64,000 bases of DNA, from positions 32,471,001 to 32,535,000 of the forward strand of contig NC_091677.1 of assembly GCF_042453785.1 (NCBI RefSeq), given 5' to 3'. The position numbers were made by a program, and so were the translations under genes. Source of the DNA: Malus domestica (taxonomy: Eukaryota; Streptophyta; Magnoliopsida; Rosales; Rosaceae). Below the pieces are notes generated by a model. That model was not told where the DNA came from and made no database searches. It saw only the letters and a list, made by a program, of their open reading frames with translations. Shown piece after piece: positions 32,441 to 44,669 of this stretch; the first letter of the stretch is position 1, and every line of letters begins with the position of its first letter.

Positions 32441-33091
32441 ACATCGTAACCATATATATAAGGAGATCTACTCCAGTTGACGCAAAAGTCGCATACATGT
32501 GCATTGTATTAAGTCGATCTTTGTTTTGTTAATTATATATGTCTCAAGTGCTTCAAGTTCTTTGATGTATACGAATCGGCAGGTTTCGACTTTTTGGCAT
32601 CAGTTGCTACTTCAGATGCTCTGGCTATTGGCCAGTTGATTTTGGTTCACCTTCTTTTGCGGATCTAAGGCAAGGCATGCACGTCGCTGCCTGCAATGGG
32701 TGGACTCTAGAAAATTCATTTTTTACGTGCCACTCTTGAAAATTATATTATATTTTGCATATAAATATTTAGTGGACATTATCAACAGTTAAATTCTGCA
32801 TATACAATTGTATAACAAATTAAAAACCAGATCTGAATTAATTAAATAAATGGCAGGCAATTTATTTAACTTAATGAGTTTTGCCCAAGGTTGTGTTGAC
32901 TTTCTCACTTTTTGTTTAATTTTCTAATTAAGTTTCTTTCCCTAGGCAATGTCAGTTGATATTATATAGAATAGTTGTATATAATCCCAAACCATATTGG
33001 TATGTTGTCTCACACCGATTTCTTTGTTCTCACTCCATCTCTTTGCTTCTTCTCTAAGTGACCTGAACAAACAATAAACACTGAAACACCA
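32441..33091 (+). promoter_or_regulatory. Upstream region of the methyltransferase-like gene
   Basis: Non-coding, AT-rich. TATATAGAATAG at about 32962 and GTATATAATCCC at about 32977 are TATA-like and lie 110-130 bp upstream of the start codon. No repeat ends recognised. Confidence 0.35.
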
Positions 33092-34291
33092 ATGGCCTCG
33101 GATTCCCCACTTAAATCCAAGCCTCCATACTCCTCAAATATCTTGTTCCTTTTCCTTCTCCTTTCAACAAATCTCATCACCTTGTTCCTCTCCTCATCAT
33201 TTTCGTTTTGCGCCCTCAAACCTTCTACAACAACCACCGCAGCAGCCACCGCGGATCCCGCCACTCCAACGACCGGCTCCAACCTCCCTTATGCCTCTAC
33301 GGAAGACACATCTAACCTTCCAGCTGAATTTCTTGCCTTTGCGTCCGGACAACTCCTCCCATTTGGATACAATGCAAACTTTGACTCCAACACCATATAT
33401 CCTCCAGTTGGACAAGCATGCACACTCTTCCCTGATCTCCTCCGCCGCTTCATGTCCTACAAGGTAAATGGATCGTGCCCGGATGACGAGTTTTTAGCCC
33501 AAAGGCTCCTCCTCAAGGGCTGCGAACCCTTACCACGCCGACGCTGCCGCCCTGCCTCAAACCCTAACTACGTGGAACCCTACCCTCTTCCCAAAAGCTA
33601 CTGGTCCACACCGTCCGACAACTCAGTCGTATGGACAGCCTACAAATGCAAAAACTACGACTGCCTCATCAACCGAAAGAAAAACCACAAGGGCTTCGAC
33701 GACTGTATAGACTGCTTTGACCTTCAAGGAAATGAGAAGAATCGGTGGGCAAAAGGCAAAGGAGGAGGGCTTGATTTCGGCGTGGATGAGGTCTTGGGGT
33801 TCAAGAAACCCCGAACGATACGAATAGGGCTTGACATCGGCGGTGGAGTGGCTACATTCGCTGTGAGAATGAAGGAGAGGAACATAACAATTTTGACAAC
33901 TTCAATGAACTTGAATGGTCCTTTTAACAGCTTCATTGCTTCAAGAGGGGTCGTGCCTTTGTACCTAAGCATTTCGCAGAGGCTGCCGTTTTTCGATAAT
34001 ACGCTCGACATTGTGCATTCGATGCACGTCTTGAGTAACTGGATTCCGACGACGTTGCTTCATTTCGCTATGTTTGATATCTACAGGGTGCTTAGGCCTG
34101 GCGGGTTGTTTTGGCTTGACCATTTTTTCTGCGTAGGTGAGCAGTTGGAGGAGGTCTATGGACCTCTCATTGAGAGCATTGGGTACAAGAAGTTGAAGTG
34201 GGTTGTTGGGAAGAAGCTTGATCGTGGACCGGAGCGTAGGGAGATGTACCTCTCGGCGTTGCTGGAGAAGCCATTGAAGAACTCTTGGTGA
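33092..34291 (+). CDS. Putative SAM-dependent methyltransferase, At1g29790-like, membrane-anchored
   Basis: Intronless, 399 residues. A single hydrophobic segment at about residues 16-42 (NILFLFLLLSTNLITLF) makes a signal anchor, typical of a type II Golgi or ER membrane protein. A conserved plant-specific lumenal region with many cysteines follows (GQACTLFPDLLRRFMSYK, GSCPDDEFLAQRLLLKGCEP). The methyltransferase fold comprises motif I IRIGLDIGGGVATFAVRM, IVHSMHVLSNWIP, and YRVLRPGGLFWLDHF. This family is annotated as probable methyltransferase, related to the QUA/TSD-type fold but shorter; the acceptor is not established. Start codon verified as ATG. No defects seen. Confidence 0.88.
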   Translation: MASDSPLKSKPPYSSNILFLFLLLSTNLITLFLSSSFSFCALKPSTTTTAAATADPATPTTGSNLPYASTEDTSNLPAEFLAFASGQLLPFGYNANFDSNTIYPPVGQACTLFPDLLRRFMSYKVNGSCPDDEFLAQRLLLKGCEPLPRRRCRPASNPNYVEPYPLPKSYWSTPSDNSVVWTAYKCKNYDCLINRKKNHKGFDDCIDCFDLQGNEKNRWAKGKGGGLDFGVDEVLGFKKPRTIRIGLDIGGGVATFAVRMKERNITILTTSMNLNGPFNSFIASRGVVPLYLSISQRLPFFDNTLDIVHSMHVLSNWIPTTLLHFAMFDIYRVLRPGGLFWLDHFFCVGEQLEEVYGPLIESIGYKKLKWVVGKKLDRGPERREMYLSALLEKPLKNSW

Positions 34292-35035
34292 TTAATTAGT
34301 TAACCAGAGGGGAAATATAAAAGCCTTAGCTGGTATTTGTTTTTTTTCTGTTGACATTTTTACTTTCTTTTATTGTTAAGTTACGTAGAAGAATATTTGA
34401 AAGAGAAGGAGATATGGAAATGGGCCGCGTGTATGCTGTCCCCAAAATACATGTCTCCTTCATGTCTTCTTGTTAATTTTGTGACTCCTATCTTGAAATT
34501 TAAATACTTTTAGGTCCATTAAAACATAACCGAAACTAAAAAATAATGAGCAAAAAGTCAATCGCATAGCGCTCGAAATTTCAAGGGCCTCCAAAATTTT
34601 TGCCATCTAATATTTGTATGTAATAATGTTCTATATTTAAAAATTATTTTTGTGAGCACTTTAAAATCTCATTGTGCACTCTTTATAAGTGTAATTTTTT
34701 TTCTTCCTAAATATAAAAATTTGGAGTACAATGAGATATTTGGAGTAAAAACAATATTTTTTTTTTCAATTTTATTATAGAATAATGTTACACATTCAAG
34801 TGAAACTTTAAAGTTAGAGTTTTTGAAGTTTTTTTTTCTTGTTTGGTTGTTTAAAATTGAACTGCTTTTGATTTTATTAGTGAATGTTATGTTTGCAGCT
34901 CTTTTTACTTGTGTAATCTTGCAATCATTGAGTGCTAAAGTTTGTTTTGATTTAAATGATAACTTTCTAGCATCAATACATTATCCTTTTTTTTTAAAAT
35001 ATCTTAAGGTGGGCCCATTTTATATATCTCGCACA
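34292..35035. other. 3' flank and AT-rich intergenic DNA
   Basis: No genes. T-rich runs at 34690-34770 and 34820-34850. The small open frame at 34823-35086 is hydrophobic and probably compositional, and its end overlaps a SINE. Confidence 0.4.
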
Positions 35036-35040
35036 GGGCT

Positions 35041-35215
35041 CGAAAATCTCAGAGACGGATCTAGTGATATTCCTCTTCATTTGTAACTGAGAGGTCATAC
35101 GTTCAATTCTCGCTAAAGGCAAATTTGAACCACATTATTGCTAGGTTATTGTGAGGCATAACCCACTCCCCCAACCCTAAGGTAGATAATATCGTTTGTT
35201 AGAAGAAGAAAAAAC
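35041..35215 (+). repeat. SINE copy
   Basis: A tRNA-like head with a box-B-type GGTCATACGTTCAATTCTCG, then the body GCAAATTTGAACCACATTAT and TGCTAGGTTATTGTGAGGC, and an A-rich end after TAGATAATATCGTTTGTTAG. The same order occurs at about 51631-51805. It ends in AAGAAGAAAAA. Confidence 0.75.
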
Positions 35216-35295
35216 TAGTTAAATGTCTAAACACTTGTCGCGGAGTTAGCTAGGAAATAAGGAGAGTGTATCTAATCCTCGGAGATAGCAGTTTC

Positions 35296-35347
35296 GTGGT
35301 CATGGATGTCAGATATGAGGTGGTCATGGATGTCAGATATGAGATGT
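35296..35347. repeat. Tandem duplication, 26-bp unit, two copies
   Basis: GTGGTCATGGATGTCAGATA followed by TGAG occurs twice head to tail. The remainder of 35348-35463 is ordinary AT-rich flank before the LTR element. Confidence 0.8.
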
Positions 35348-36729
35348 GAAAAAGAAAATGGAAGAACGCAAATTTAGAAAGTGCGATATTCCTATATAAC
35401 ATTGACGATAGCATTTACAATGATTGTATTTCCAAAACCCTTAAACCATGTCATTCTATCAAACTAACTGTGGAGCCTAAAATAATCACAAGGCGACACG
35501 TGGATTTTTGGGTAAAAGAGGACAAAAATACCCTTGAGGCATACTGGGATTCCTACGCGCGAGCAGCGGGTAATCATCCCTAAACAAAGTCAAAAGTGCC
35601 CAAAATAGGTATCAACTTAAAACCTATTTCATTCCATATATTTCTTACCTCTTTTTCCCTCTTTTAGCTAATCAATTAGTTATTTATTTTATTCTTTCCA
35701 TAACTTCTAAAACCTTCCTTCTAAAAATCATGATAAATGGCCAATTAAGGACTTAATTGCCTATTTAATCCCTTAAATTGACAATTAAGTGATCCCTTTT
35801 ACCCATAAAATACCACATGGCCGGCCATCCCCATAGCTTTCTACCTTTCCTATCTTTTCCCACTTTACTACCCAATTAAGCTAGCTAATTGATTCTATAA
35901 CCATCCATTTATTCCCTTTATGTTTAATTAGCCAATTAATCATAATAAATTGGCTAATCAAACCTAAAATCAACCACAAAACCCACTTAATGGCCGACCA
36001 CTTTCTCTAAAAAGTGGACCGGCCAAACCCTATAAAAAGGCTCCCATTTTCACAAAACTTTCATTCCAACACTTTGGCAAAAATCCCAAAATTCTCTAAA
36101 CACTCTTTCTCTCTAAATTCTAACTTTGGCATCGGAGGTTCTTCGGCTAAAGCCCCCCATTCATCGTGGGCACGTGAAGCTCTTGGCCTTAACCTAAGGT
36201 GTTAATTGTTTTGTAGGTGCAAAATTGTCCAAGATCAAGGAGGAAGAAATTTGCCTCCACAAATTGGTGCTTTCATTGAGAGTTGAAATCCATACTCGTA
36301 GAAGACTCTCGCACAAAAAGGTTTTTTCTTTATTTTCTAGTCCATTTGAATATTTTTCATACGTTCTTATTATTAGAATTTTTTACTTGCAAAGGTTCTT
36401 TGATAAAACGTATAAGCAAAATATAATGACTAGAAATTTAGAAAATTCCACAAGTGAAAATTCTAATGTTTAAGAAATGGGATTGCGGAGACCCGTGAGG
36501 CTAAATGCGACAATAAGTGGAGCAGCACCACCACCACGAGTTTCCACCATGGGAACCATCGCGGTGGCTACCTCGGTAGCCACCCGTGGCGAGGTCCATG
36601 GTGCCTTCACCACGGCCCGAGCTGTGCCATCCAAGGCTCACGACAGCAAGGCCACGGCCCAAGCCGTGCCATCCAAGTTTGCACGGGCCCGAGCCCAAGC
36701 CTCGCATTCGCATGCATCACATACTAAGC

Positions 36730-37385
36730 AGTCTGCTTCCGTCGAGCAGCCCACTCCCGTGGCCCAGCCTGCTCCCGTCAAACAACCTGCTCTCGTGGCC
36801 CAGCTTGCTTCCACCAAGCAACCTGCTCTCGCGGCCCAACCTGCTCCCGACAAGCAGCCCACTCCCATGGTCCAGCCTGCTTCCGTCGAGCAGTATACTC
36901 CCGTGGCCCAGCCTGCTCCCGTCGAGCAACCTCATCTCGCGTCCCAGCCTGCTCTTGTCGAGCAGCCTACTCTCATGACCCAACCTGCTCCCGACGAGCA
37001 GCCCACTCCCATGGCCCAGCCTGCTCCTGTCGAGCAGCCCACTCTCATGGCCCAACCTGCTCCTGCCGAGCAGCCTACTCTTATGACCCAGCCTGTTCCC
37101 GACGAGCAGCCTACTCCTGTGGCCCAACCTGCTCCTGTCGAGCAGCCCACTCTCACGGCCCAACCTGCTCCTGCCGAGCAGCCTACTCTCGTGACCCAAC
37201 ATGCTCCTGACGAGCAGCCCACTCCCGTGGCCCATCATGTTCCTGTCGAGCAGCCCACTCTCACGGCCCAACCTACTCCTGCCGAGCAGCCCACTTTCGT
37301 GACCTAGCCTGCTCCCGACGAGCAGCTCACTCTCGTGGCCCAGCCTGCTCCAGTCGAGTAGCCCACTCTCACGGCCAGCCTATTC
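36730..37385 (+). repeat. 36-bp tandem repeat coding for a proline-rich 12-residue unit
   Basis: About 17 imperfect copies of a 36-bp unit whose plus-strand product is PAPVEQPTLMAQ with variants. Because the period is a multiple of three, long frames stay open on both strands. It lies between the 5' LTR and gag, where Tat/Ogre-lineage gypsy elements are known to carry an extra frame of unknown function. Element fossil; the frame is not a host gene. Confidence 0.8.
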
Positions 37386-38339
37386 TCGTGGCCCAACCTG
37401 CTTTCGTGGCTTTCCAAGCAACCCAAGTCGGCCCAAGAATATCTCAACCATTCGGACCTACCATCGAGCCGGGGATATTTTCACCATATTTTTTCGCGGA
37501 TTTGACATTTCCCAACTCAAATCTCGCGCTCGGAGTCTACCACCCTTCCATTGCCCAATGAGGCGCATTCCTTCCAAGCTCTTCTAATCCAAATGACGAA
37601 CAACACTTGTCTCGACAAGTCATAGAGTTGACGAGCGCCCTTGCACAACAGACAACCTTGGTGAATCAACTTTTGTAACGCATCGGGATCCAACGTGCCC
37701 CGGACGAGGTATCCCGAAGTAGGACAAGGGCAGACGAACTTTTCCAGCAGGGTCTCGGCAAGCAGCCACGAGCCGAACGTTCAGGCAATGTACATTCCCG
37801 ATTGGGCCCCCAAGATAGCGTATACTCCCGTCTTAGCGCGCGGAGGAGCGTGCACTCTCGACTAGGCCCACGGATAAGCACACATTCACGGTTGGGGTCA
37901 CATTCCGATAGTCAACATGAGCAACTTTCCGGGCAAAGTGTTAATTCGCGGCTAAGCCCGCAAGGAGCATCATCCACCTCACATCAGAGTAGGCAGCACG
38001 ACGGACGGAGAGAAGCAGTCACTCAATCCAGCTCAAGTTCAACCAGCAGCCTGCGAAGAACTCGCTCGCATGTTAAGAACGCACCACATGCACTACATCC
38101 GCGACATAGACGAGCCAAACACATGGAAGAGCAGCCTAGACCAGCAAGTCATGGCTGGGGGCAGCCGAGATCTCAGCTACCCTAACAAAGGCAAATTCAG
38201 GAAGAAGTAGAGAGACTCTTGACCAAGCGATTGCATGATTTCCAACGTAATGAGGTCACCGATGAGGCACTACAATGGAACATGACTAACATAAGTAGGT
38301 CACCCTTCACGGACGAGATCGAGTAGGCAGAGCCTCCAC

Positions 38340-38881
38340 GCGAGTTCAACATGCCACATTTCACATCTTTCAAAGGGGATGAAGACCCGGAGAGACACTT
38401 AAAGCGCTAACGAAGCGCAATGATCCTTTATCGAAACAACGATGATCTCATGTGCAAGATATTTGCCACTACTCTACAAGACGAGGTGCAAAATTGGTTC
38501 TACACCATGCCGCCACAATCCATCCGGAATTTCTACGAACTTTCTTTGGTTTTCACCAAAGAATATTCATCCTATCGCTCAATCAAAAAGAAGTCTGACC
38601 ATTTGTTCGATGTCAAGAAAAACCCAAAGGAGTCACTTCGCTACAATGTGAGGAGATTCAAAGCAGAGAAGGCAAGGATAGTCGGATGCAACGACTCAAT
38701 AGCTAGAGCAGCCTTCCAAAAAGGCCTTCCAGTAGACCACCCGCTATTCAGAAAATTGATCATGAAAGAAGATCTAACTCTGGCAGACTATTTTGCTTTG
38801 GCAGAGAAGCATGCACTCTGGGATGAGGCTCACCAATGCACATTCAAGGACTTGAAGAAGTACCCGACATCACCTCCCTAG
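38340..38881 (+). mobile_element. gag remnant of the gypsy-type element
   Basis: Retrotransposon gag signature: FNMPHFTSFKGDEDPERHL, then WFYTMPPQSIRNFYELS, then FDVKKNPKESLRYNVRRF and ADYFALAEKHALW. This is the order of the plant Ty3/gypsy Tat-lineage gag. Fossil. Confidence 0.8.
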
Positions 38882-40955
38882 AAGCAGTGGAGGACTTATT
38901 CGCATGTTTGACGGTATCTAAAGTAGCTATAAGCTCTACCATCATGTGAGAAGAGCTGGGGGCCCGACTACCTGTATTCTACAGTTCAAAAGCTCTCATC
39001 GATGCTATTAAAACCCAAAAGCTCAAGTTTTACTTTCAAACGCATGCAGTCTTCCTCATGACGTACTATTTTGCCCAATCCAGACGCGCGATGATAAAGG
39101 CGTAGGCCCTGACGAACACAACATTGGAAGGACACACTCGAAAGTAAGTTTTGTCCTCGTCACCCTAAAAGATTCTACATAGGAGCAACATGTACCGGCA
39201 ATTGAGTACCACTTCTTGCTACGCACCACATGGCCCTAGCCGACCCTTGCTCAATTATTCAACTCTAGAGTGGCCCAATACTGGCAGTTGAGCATCTCCT
39301 GCTGCGTATAACATGGCCCCATCTCCACAGCTCCCTACTGCGCCTTCACGCCGAGCCTAGGTGACGCAACAGGCGGCCCAACGATGCCTCAGAAGTAGCC
39401 GAGCACACTTTAGCCGCGCCTACTCCACCAAATGGAGACTTCTGGCATTTGCATGTCAACGGCGCAGAAAAGCCTTCATCACTGCCCGTAGAGAAGGCTA
39501 AAAAAAGATGGATCCCATCTAGGAAGGTCCGTACAAGATCAGCATAGTAGGTGGCAAGAGTAATTACACCCTCGCCACCATGAAACGGCAAAAAGATTGA
39601 AAAGCAGTGGATGGCCTACAATTTGAAGAAGTACCATGTGTGACTTCCCGCCACAGCAAAACCCGAAGATTCAAGAAGCTCGACGGGCACCACCTCACAA
39701 GCCGAGGACTATCCAGTTGTTATGCAGTTCCTACCTTACAGCTAAGTTCTCGTTCGTTTCACTTGTTTTTTTAATGAGGAATTCAGAAGTAATCACAACT
39801 TGGCTTGGCTGCATGCTTACAACAACTGATCACTCCTGCATTTCAAAAGAAGACTGCGCCCTACTTAGGGACTCATCGCAGGAATTGCGCCCCCTGAGGG
39901 ACTAACCATGCTCTCCAGTGCGAGAAGGTAAACTAATTGCTCTCCAGTGCGAGAGGGTAAACTAATTCCCCGACACCCATATGGGTCAGCTCTTTAAGAC
40001 GGGAGGATAAACTTTACACTCCGAATATCCAGACGTGGATGAGCCTGGCTGCCCTAGTATAACTAGATGCACGATGGCTTGCGCCGGGATTCCTAGAAGT
40101 AGCTACAATGGTCTTTTTCAAGGCTTAGCTAACTGAAGGATTTTAGGTCTCTTGGCCTAATCCTTGGGGAACCGGACCCCAGAGACGGAGGGGGCACATT
40201 ATGCAGTACGCCATACAGACGGCTGCCCTGGAACCCTAAAGCTGCTACTGAGTGCACTAAGGTAGCCTACGGATTCTGGAAGACTGCCTACGGCTTGCCC
40301 TTCGAGCAGTAAAACCTCGCTAGACTTATACAATCGCACATTCTTGTGAAAGGTTAAACAAGCTAGCACGCATATATGAAGTTTTATCCACTGCCGACAT
40401 GCTACGTAGTCGATAAGCTTCACCTCTGCCAAGCGCGGAACAACCTACATCAAGTCCTAAAGTGTTGTGATACTTGCTACGCAACCTACAGAATTGCAGA
40501 AAGCCAAGGTTAACAGCCTAGTGGTTACGCGGACTTGTCTGCTTCTGTAAGTAAGGCATCCGGCTGCCAATCCTATGGCTAACAACTTTGCAAAGTTCTA
40601 CACCAACACCTACGGCTGCATAGGCTACGCGGGCTTGTCTGCTTATAAAAAAGTAGCATGCCTGCCACTGGTCTATCAAGTCTAAAGGTTAGGGCATGAA
40701 CAAAAGAAGCGAATATGAAGAAAATCGAAGGAAAACATGTTTATAAACAACTAGCAAAGGTCGAAAGAGTTCAACCAAAACAAGAGCTACAAGGAAAAAT
40801 AAATAAAATCCTAAAAGCTACCTAGAAGACTATCGCAGCTTGGACATCCCACGACTACTCGATCGCCACACTTTCAGCAGCCACGACGCTCTTAGCAGCG
40901 GTATCATCCAGCGCTTCACCCCCGGCTGCCCCAGCCTAGGCACTAACTTCTCCAA

Positions 40956-41700
40956 CTACTTCACCAATAGAAGCCACAAAAGTAAAATCAAGCAAGTCTT
41001 CCGGAGAAATAGAGAAGGTCTCGAAACCCCAAGCCCAACCTTTTCACCTTTCAGTTGCTCATCCTCATCGAGCAGACTAACGTAGATGCTCTGCAGCTCA
41101 TCCACTTCCTTCTTCAGACTTTCGTTGATCTTCAGTACGCCTTGAAGTTCCAACACTTGGGGTTTAAGCCTATCGACGATTCTCTTGAAGTGGATCACTT
41201 GGTTATAAGCAGCAATCAACTCTTCATCTTTTGCAGCAGAACGAAGCGCAGAAACGACATGCTTAAGATCTTGAATCTACAGCGGGGAAGATCTCTTCTT
41301 TCCACTTTCAACAATGCCATTTACGATACTCAGCATGGGAGCTCAACCCATACTGGCTTATCCCTCATTTTTTCCTCTCAGACCAGCAAGCAGGAGGCCT
41401 GTATACCCAACATTCCAGTAGCCTATGAGACCCACAATCTCCTCATTTATCTCAATCACCAGCTTGGCCCGAGTCAGACCAAAGGACATGAGCCATGCGG
41501 CTCGCCTAACACTGCGCCCCAATGCCACAATCCGCGACCCTAGCCGCACAAGCTGCCCTTGGCTCAAGCCAAGCCAAGCTGCCCAAGCAGTGGTCCCTGC
41601 CACGACATCTCCTCGGCACATGCCGAGCCAGCTTCTGGCTCCTGCCAGCCGACGTGCCGCACCATCCAGACAGCTGCCCCGCGGTAGTATCATCCAAGAA
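40956..41700 (-). mobile_element. Antisense reading frame near the 3' LTR of the gypsy-type element
   Basis: On the minus strand, frames at 40956-41219 and around 41358-41700 encode helical, charged sequence (VIHFKRIVDRLKPQVLELQG, NESLKKEVDELQS) that looks like a coiled coil, not random translation. Extra frames in either orientation between pol and the 3' LTR are known from Tat-lineage gypsy elements. Their role is unknown. Treated as part of the fossil element. Confidence 0.55.
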
Positions 41701-42870
41701 GAAGACAAGGAAAATTAATTTTTTCTTACCTCAATGCAACACGAGGAAGACGAAGAAAACAATGAAAGACGGTCCTTTGCACGGGCAAGATGTAGAAGAT
41801 TGCTAGAGGAAGGGGAGAAAATATTCTCTAAGCTATCTCTCTCTTGTAGGGTAGAATAAATCGCTCTCCAAAGTTGATTTAATAACCCACTTAAGGTGGA
41901 CTTAAATAGGCTTTGAGAGAAATTTATTTCCCTTTCCTAGAAGGATCTAATTTCCTATTAAAGAGAGAATCAACATCAAAATAGGAAGCAGTCTTAAGTT
42001 TCCTAAAGCAAGAAGATCTCTACACCTACTGCCCTTTCTTGCGAGCAGCCCAACAGGTGTGGGGGCATTTGTGGAGCCTAAAATAATCACAAGGCGACAC
42101 GTGGATTCTTGGATAAAAGAGGACAAAAATACCCTTGAGGCATACTAGGATTCTTACACGCGAGCAACGGGCAATCATCCTTAAACCAAGTCAAAAGTGC
42201 CCAAAATAGGTATCAACTTAAAACCTATTTCATTCCATATATTTCTTACCTCTTTTTCCCTCTTTTAGCTAATCAATTAGCTATTTATTTTATTCTTTCC
42301 ATAACTTCTAAAACCTTCCTTCTAAAAATCATGATAAATGGCCAATTAAGGACTTAATTGCCTATTTAATCCCTTAAATTGTCAATTAAGTGATCCCTTT
42401 TACCCATAAAATACCACATGGCCGGCCATCCCCTTAGCTTTCTACCTTTCCTATCTTTTCCCACTTTACTACCCCAATTAAGCTAGCTAATTGATTCTAT
42501 AACCATCCATTTATTCCCTTTATGTTTAATTAGCCAATTAATCATAATAAATTGGCTAATCAAACCTAAAATTCAACCACAAAACCCACTTAATGGCCGG
42601 CCACTTTCTCTAAAAAGTGGACCGGCCAAACCCTATAAAAAGGCTCCCATTTTCACAAAACTTTCATTCCAACACTTTGGCAAAAATCCCAAAATTCTCT
42701 AAACACTCTTTCTCTCTAAATTCTAACTTTGGCATCGGAGGTTCTTCGGCCAAAGCCCCCCCATTCATCGTGGGTGCGTGAGGCTCTTGGCCTTAACCTA
42801 AGATGTTAATTGTTTTGTAGGTGCAAAATTGTCCAAGATCAAGGAGGAAGAAATTTGCCTCCACACTAAC

Positions 42871-44280
42871 TACTTAAATTATAACTAGCTCTTAGCTTAA
42901 CTAGTGATACTTTTCTTCTCACTTCTAAAAACAAATTTTATGGGTTTGAAAATTACCAGCTCGTAAATTCGGATTAGCCTACGGTTTATTCATGCCAAAG
43001 GCTTAACACTTATAGACGCGCAATGAACTTGTAACTCAATTGCACTCGAGGTTCTAAACAGAGACGACTCAAATGCAAAACGAACAACGCATGTGGCTCA
43101 CTTTGAATCAAGCCTTATGTTTTTTACACTCTTTTTTTTTTTTTTTGGTACCATAAAAGTGTCTTCTTATTCCCAGCAAAAAAAGGGGGGGGGGAGGGGG
43201 GGGGAAATCACAAATTGTCGTTTTCATCTAAACCTAATTTAATTTGCCTCAAATTCACTAGTTAATGATTAAAAATTACACTTAGGAATTAAAGTAGGTA
43301 GGGCTCTCATTTGCGCTTTCATCTGAGGCCTCAATTTAGTCCTAAGTTCCATTCACTCTCCTCCTGCAGTAGCCACTTGTATGAAAATTAAAAAAATTAA
43401 AAAAAATCTAGGCATGACATGGCAGAATGATGAATATGCGGAAAATAAAATGTGTTTAAATTTTTTAAAAGATTAATGATACACTAATTATATTTTTCAT
43501 ATCTCATTTGTACTATTTTTGTAATAATTAATAAAGAACACATATATATCGGGATCTCATCTTCACTGAAAAGGTGTTACAAATATGAAATGAACAATAT
43601 GGTAAGATTAACAATTTTTTTTTTTTTTTTTAAATCTTAGCCATGCAAGCATCCCTCGAGAAATGCATGAATATCAGACAAGATGCCAATTTACCCGAAA
43701 CCGTCACATTTAGATCCAAATTTAGTACTCTTGTTTTTATTCATGAATTTACAATTTTGTCCTCGTCCACGGCATCTTCCAGGTGGATAACTCACGTGTA
43801 TTGTTGTTATAGAAAGATAATAAACTGTTGACCCAAAAAATAATAATAATAAACTTGATGCGTTGTAAATACTTTTCTTATTTTTTGAAAGAAATGAAAA
43901 TTAATAAATTTGTTGCGTTGTAAATACTTTTCTTATTTTTTGAAAGGAAAGAAAATCAAATGCATCATGGAAAAGAAGAAAGACATGCAACTTTTTTGTC
44001 CATATCCATAAGAATTTATTGAAATCTATGCATGGTCATGCTGACGTTACTGGTTAAACGAATATTTGCCACGTATTAATAAAAGTTTTTCTTTAACAAT
44101 CCCAATAAATGTTTGTCATGCTACGTCTCAAATTACTCTCTTCTTGATATCATCGACCAGTCAATCATAAAAAGTAAAATGAGCTGTTATATCTATATAT
44201 AATCTATCCCCTTTCACTAAGTAGACCCTTCTTTCCTAAGCATTTTACCTCTTCTCAAATTTCTCCTCCCACCCTTGAAT
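42871..44280. other. AT-rich intergenic DNA with small tandem duplications
   Basis: Contains a G-run/A-run low-complexity tract at about 43179-43206 and a direct duplication of about 65 bp at 43848-43950 (unit includes TGCGTTGTAAATACTTTTCT and TATTTTTTGAAAG). The 62-residue frame at 43643 has no recognisable motif. No gene called. Confidence 0.45.
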
Positions 44281-44321
44281 CAAACACCAAATCTTTACAA
44301 TTTCAACTTGTTTTCAGTGGA

Positions 44322-44621
44322 AGTATGAGTTCATCTTACTCTAGGCTAAGACCTGAGGCACTTCCTCAAAAGAAAAGACATCTTCAGGTACGAGACCTCG
44401 AATTAATATTAGTTATATTTCCTTTTGGCTTAATTTGTTGCAAATAGTTAAATTGTAACCAATATTTATTCTCTATACATCCATGATTTTTTTCCCTAAT
44501 TATGTTTCTAATGCCTGTGTGCTGAAAATTTTTTCCTATTCAATTTGTGGTGTATATTCAGAATGGTCCCGTCCAAGACCCAATGTAATTTTATTTTGTA
44601 CCAAAATATCGTTTTCACTTT

Positions 44622-44669
<48 letters not shown>

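Larger units (their letters stand above)
35469..42865 (+). mobile_element. Large degraded LTR retrotransposon, Ty3/gypsy (Tat-like) lineage (fossil)
   Basis: 7.4 kb, flanked by the direct repeat CTAAC (35464-35468 and 42866-42870). The LTRs 35469-36261 and 42070-42865 (793 and 796 bp) start TGTGGAGCC and end CCTCCACA. They differ at roughly 20 positions by eye (under 3 percent), about one million years at 1.3e-8 substitutions per site per year. A TATA box (CCCTATAAAAAGGC) lies in each. Inside: a proline-rich tandem-repeat frame (36477-37307), a retrotransposon gag region around 38340-38880, short remnants resembling the end of integrase (GPYKISIVGGKSNYTLAT) near 39510-39600, then about 2.4 kb without pol but with an antisense frame. 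Reverse transcriptase is not recognisable. It is broken, with many breaks, and cannot have moved on its own. Confidence 0.85.

Noticed and set aside
33010-33415. Minus-strand frames opposite the methyltransferase gene
   Set aside because: Shadows of the real plus-strand gene, whose anchor and motif I are clear.
34823-35086. 87-residue hydrophobic frame
   Set aside because: AT-rich composition; its end runs into the SINE at 35041.
36501-37271. Glycine/serine/arginine-rich minus-strand frames opposite the proline-rich repeat
   Set aside because: A 36-bp period keeps every frame open; these are mirror frames of the tandem repeat.
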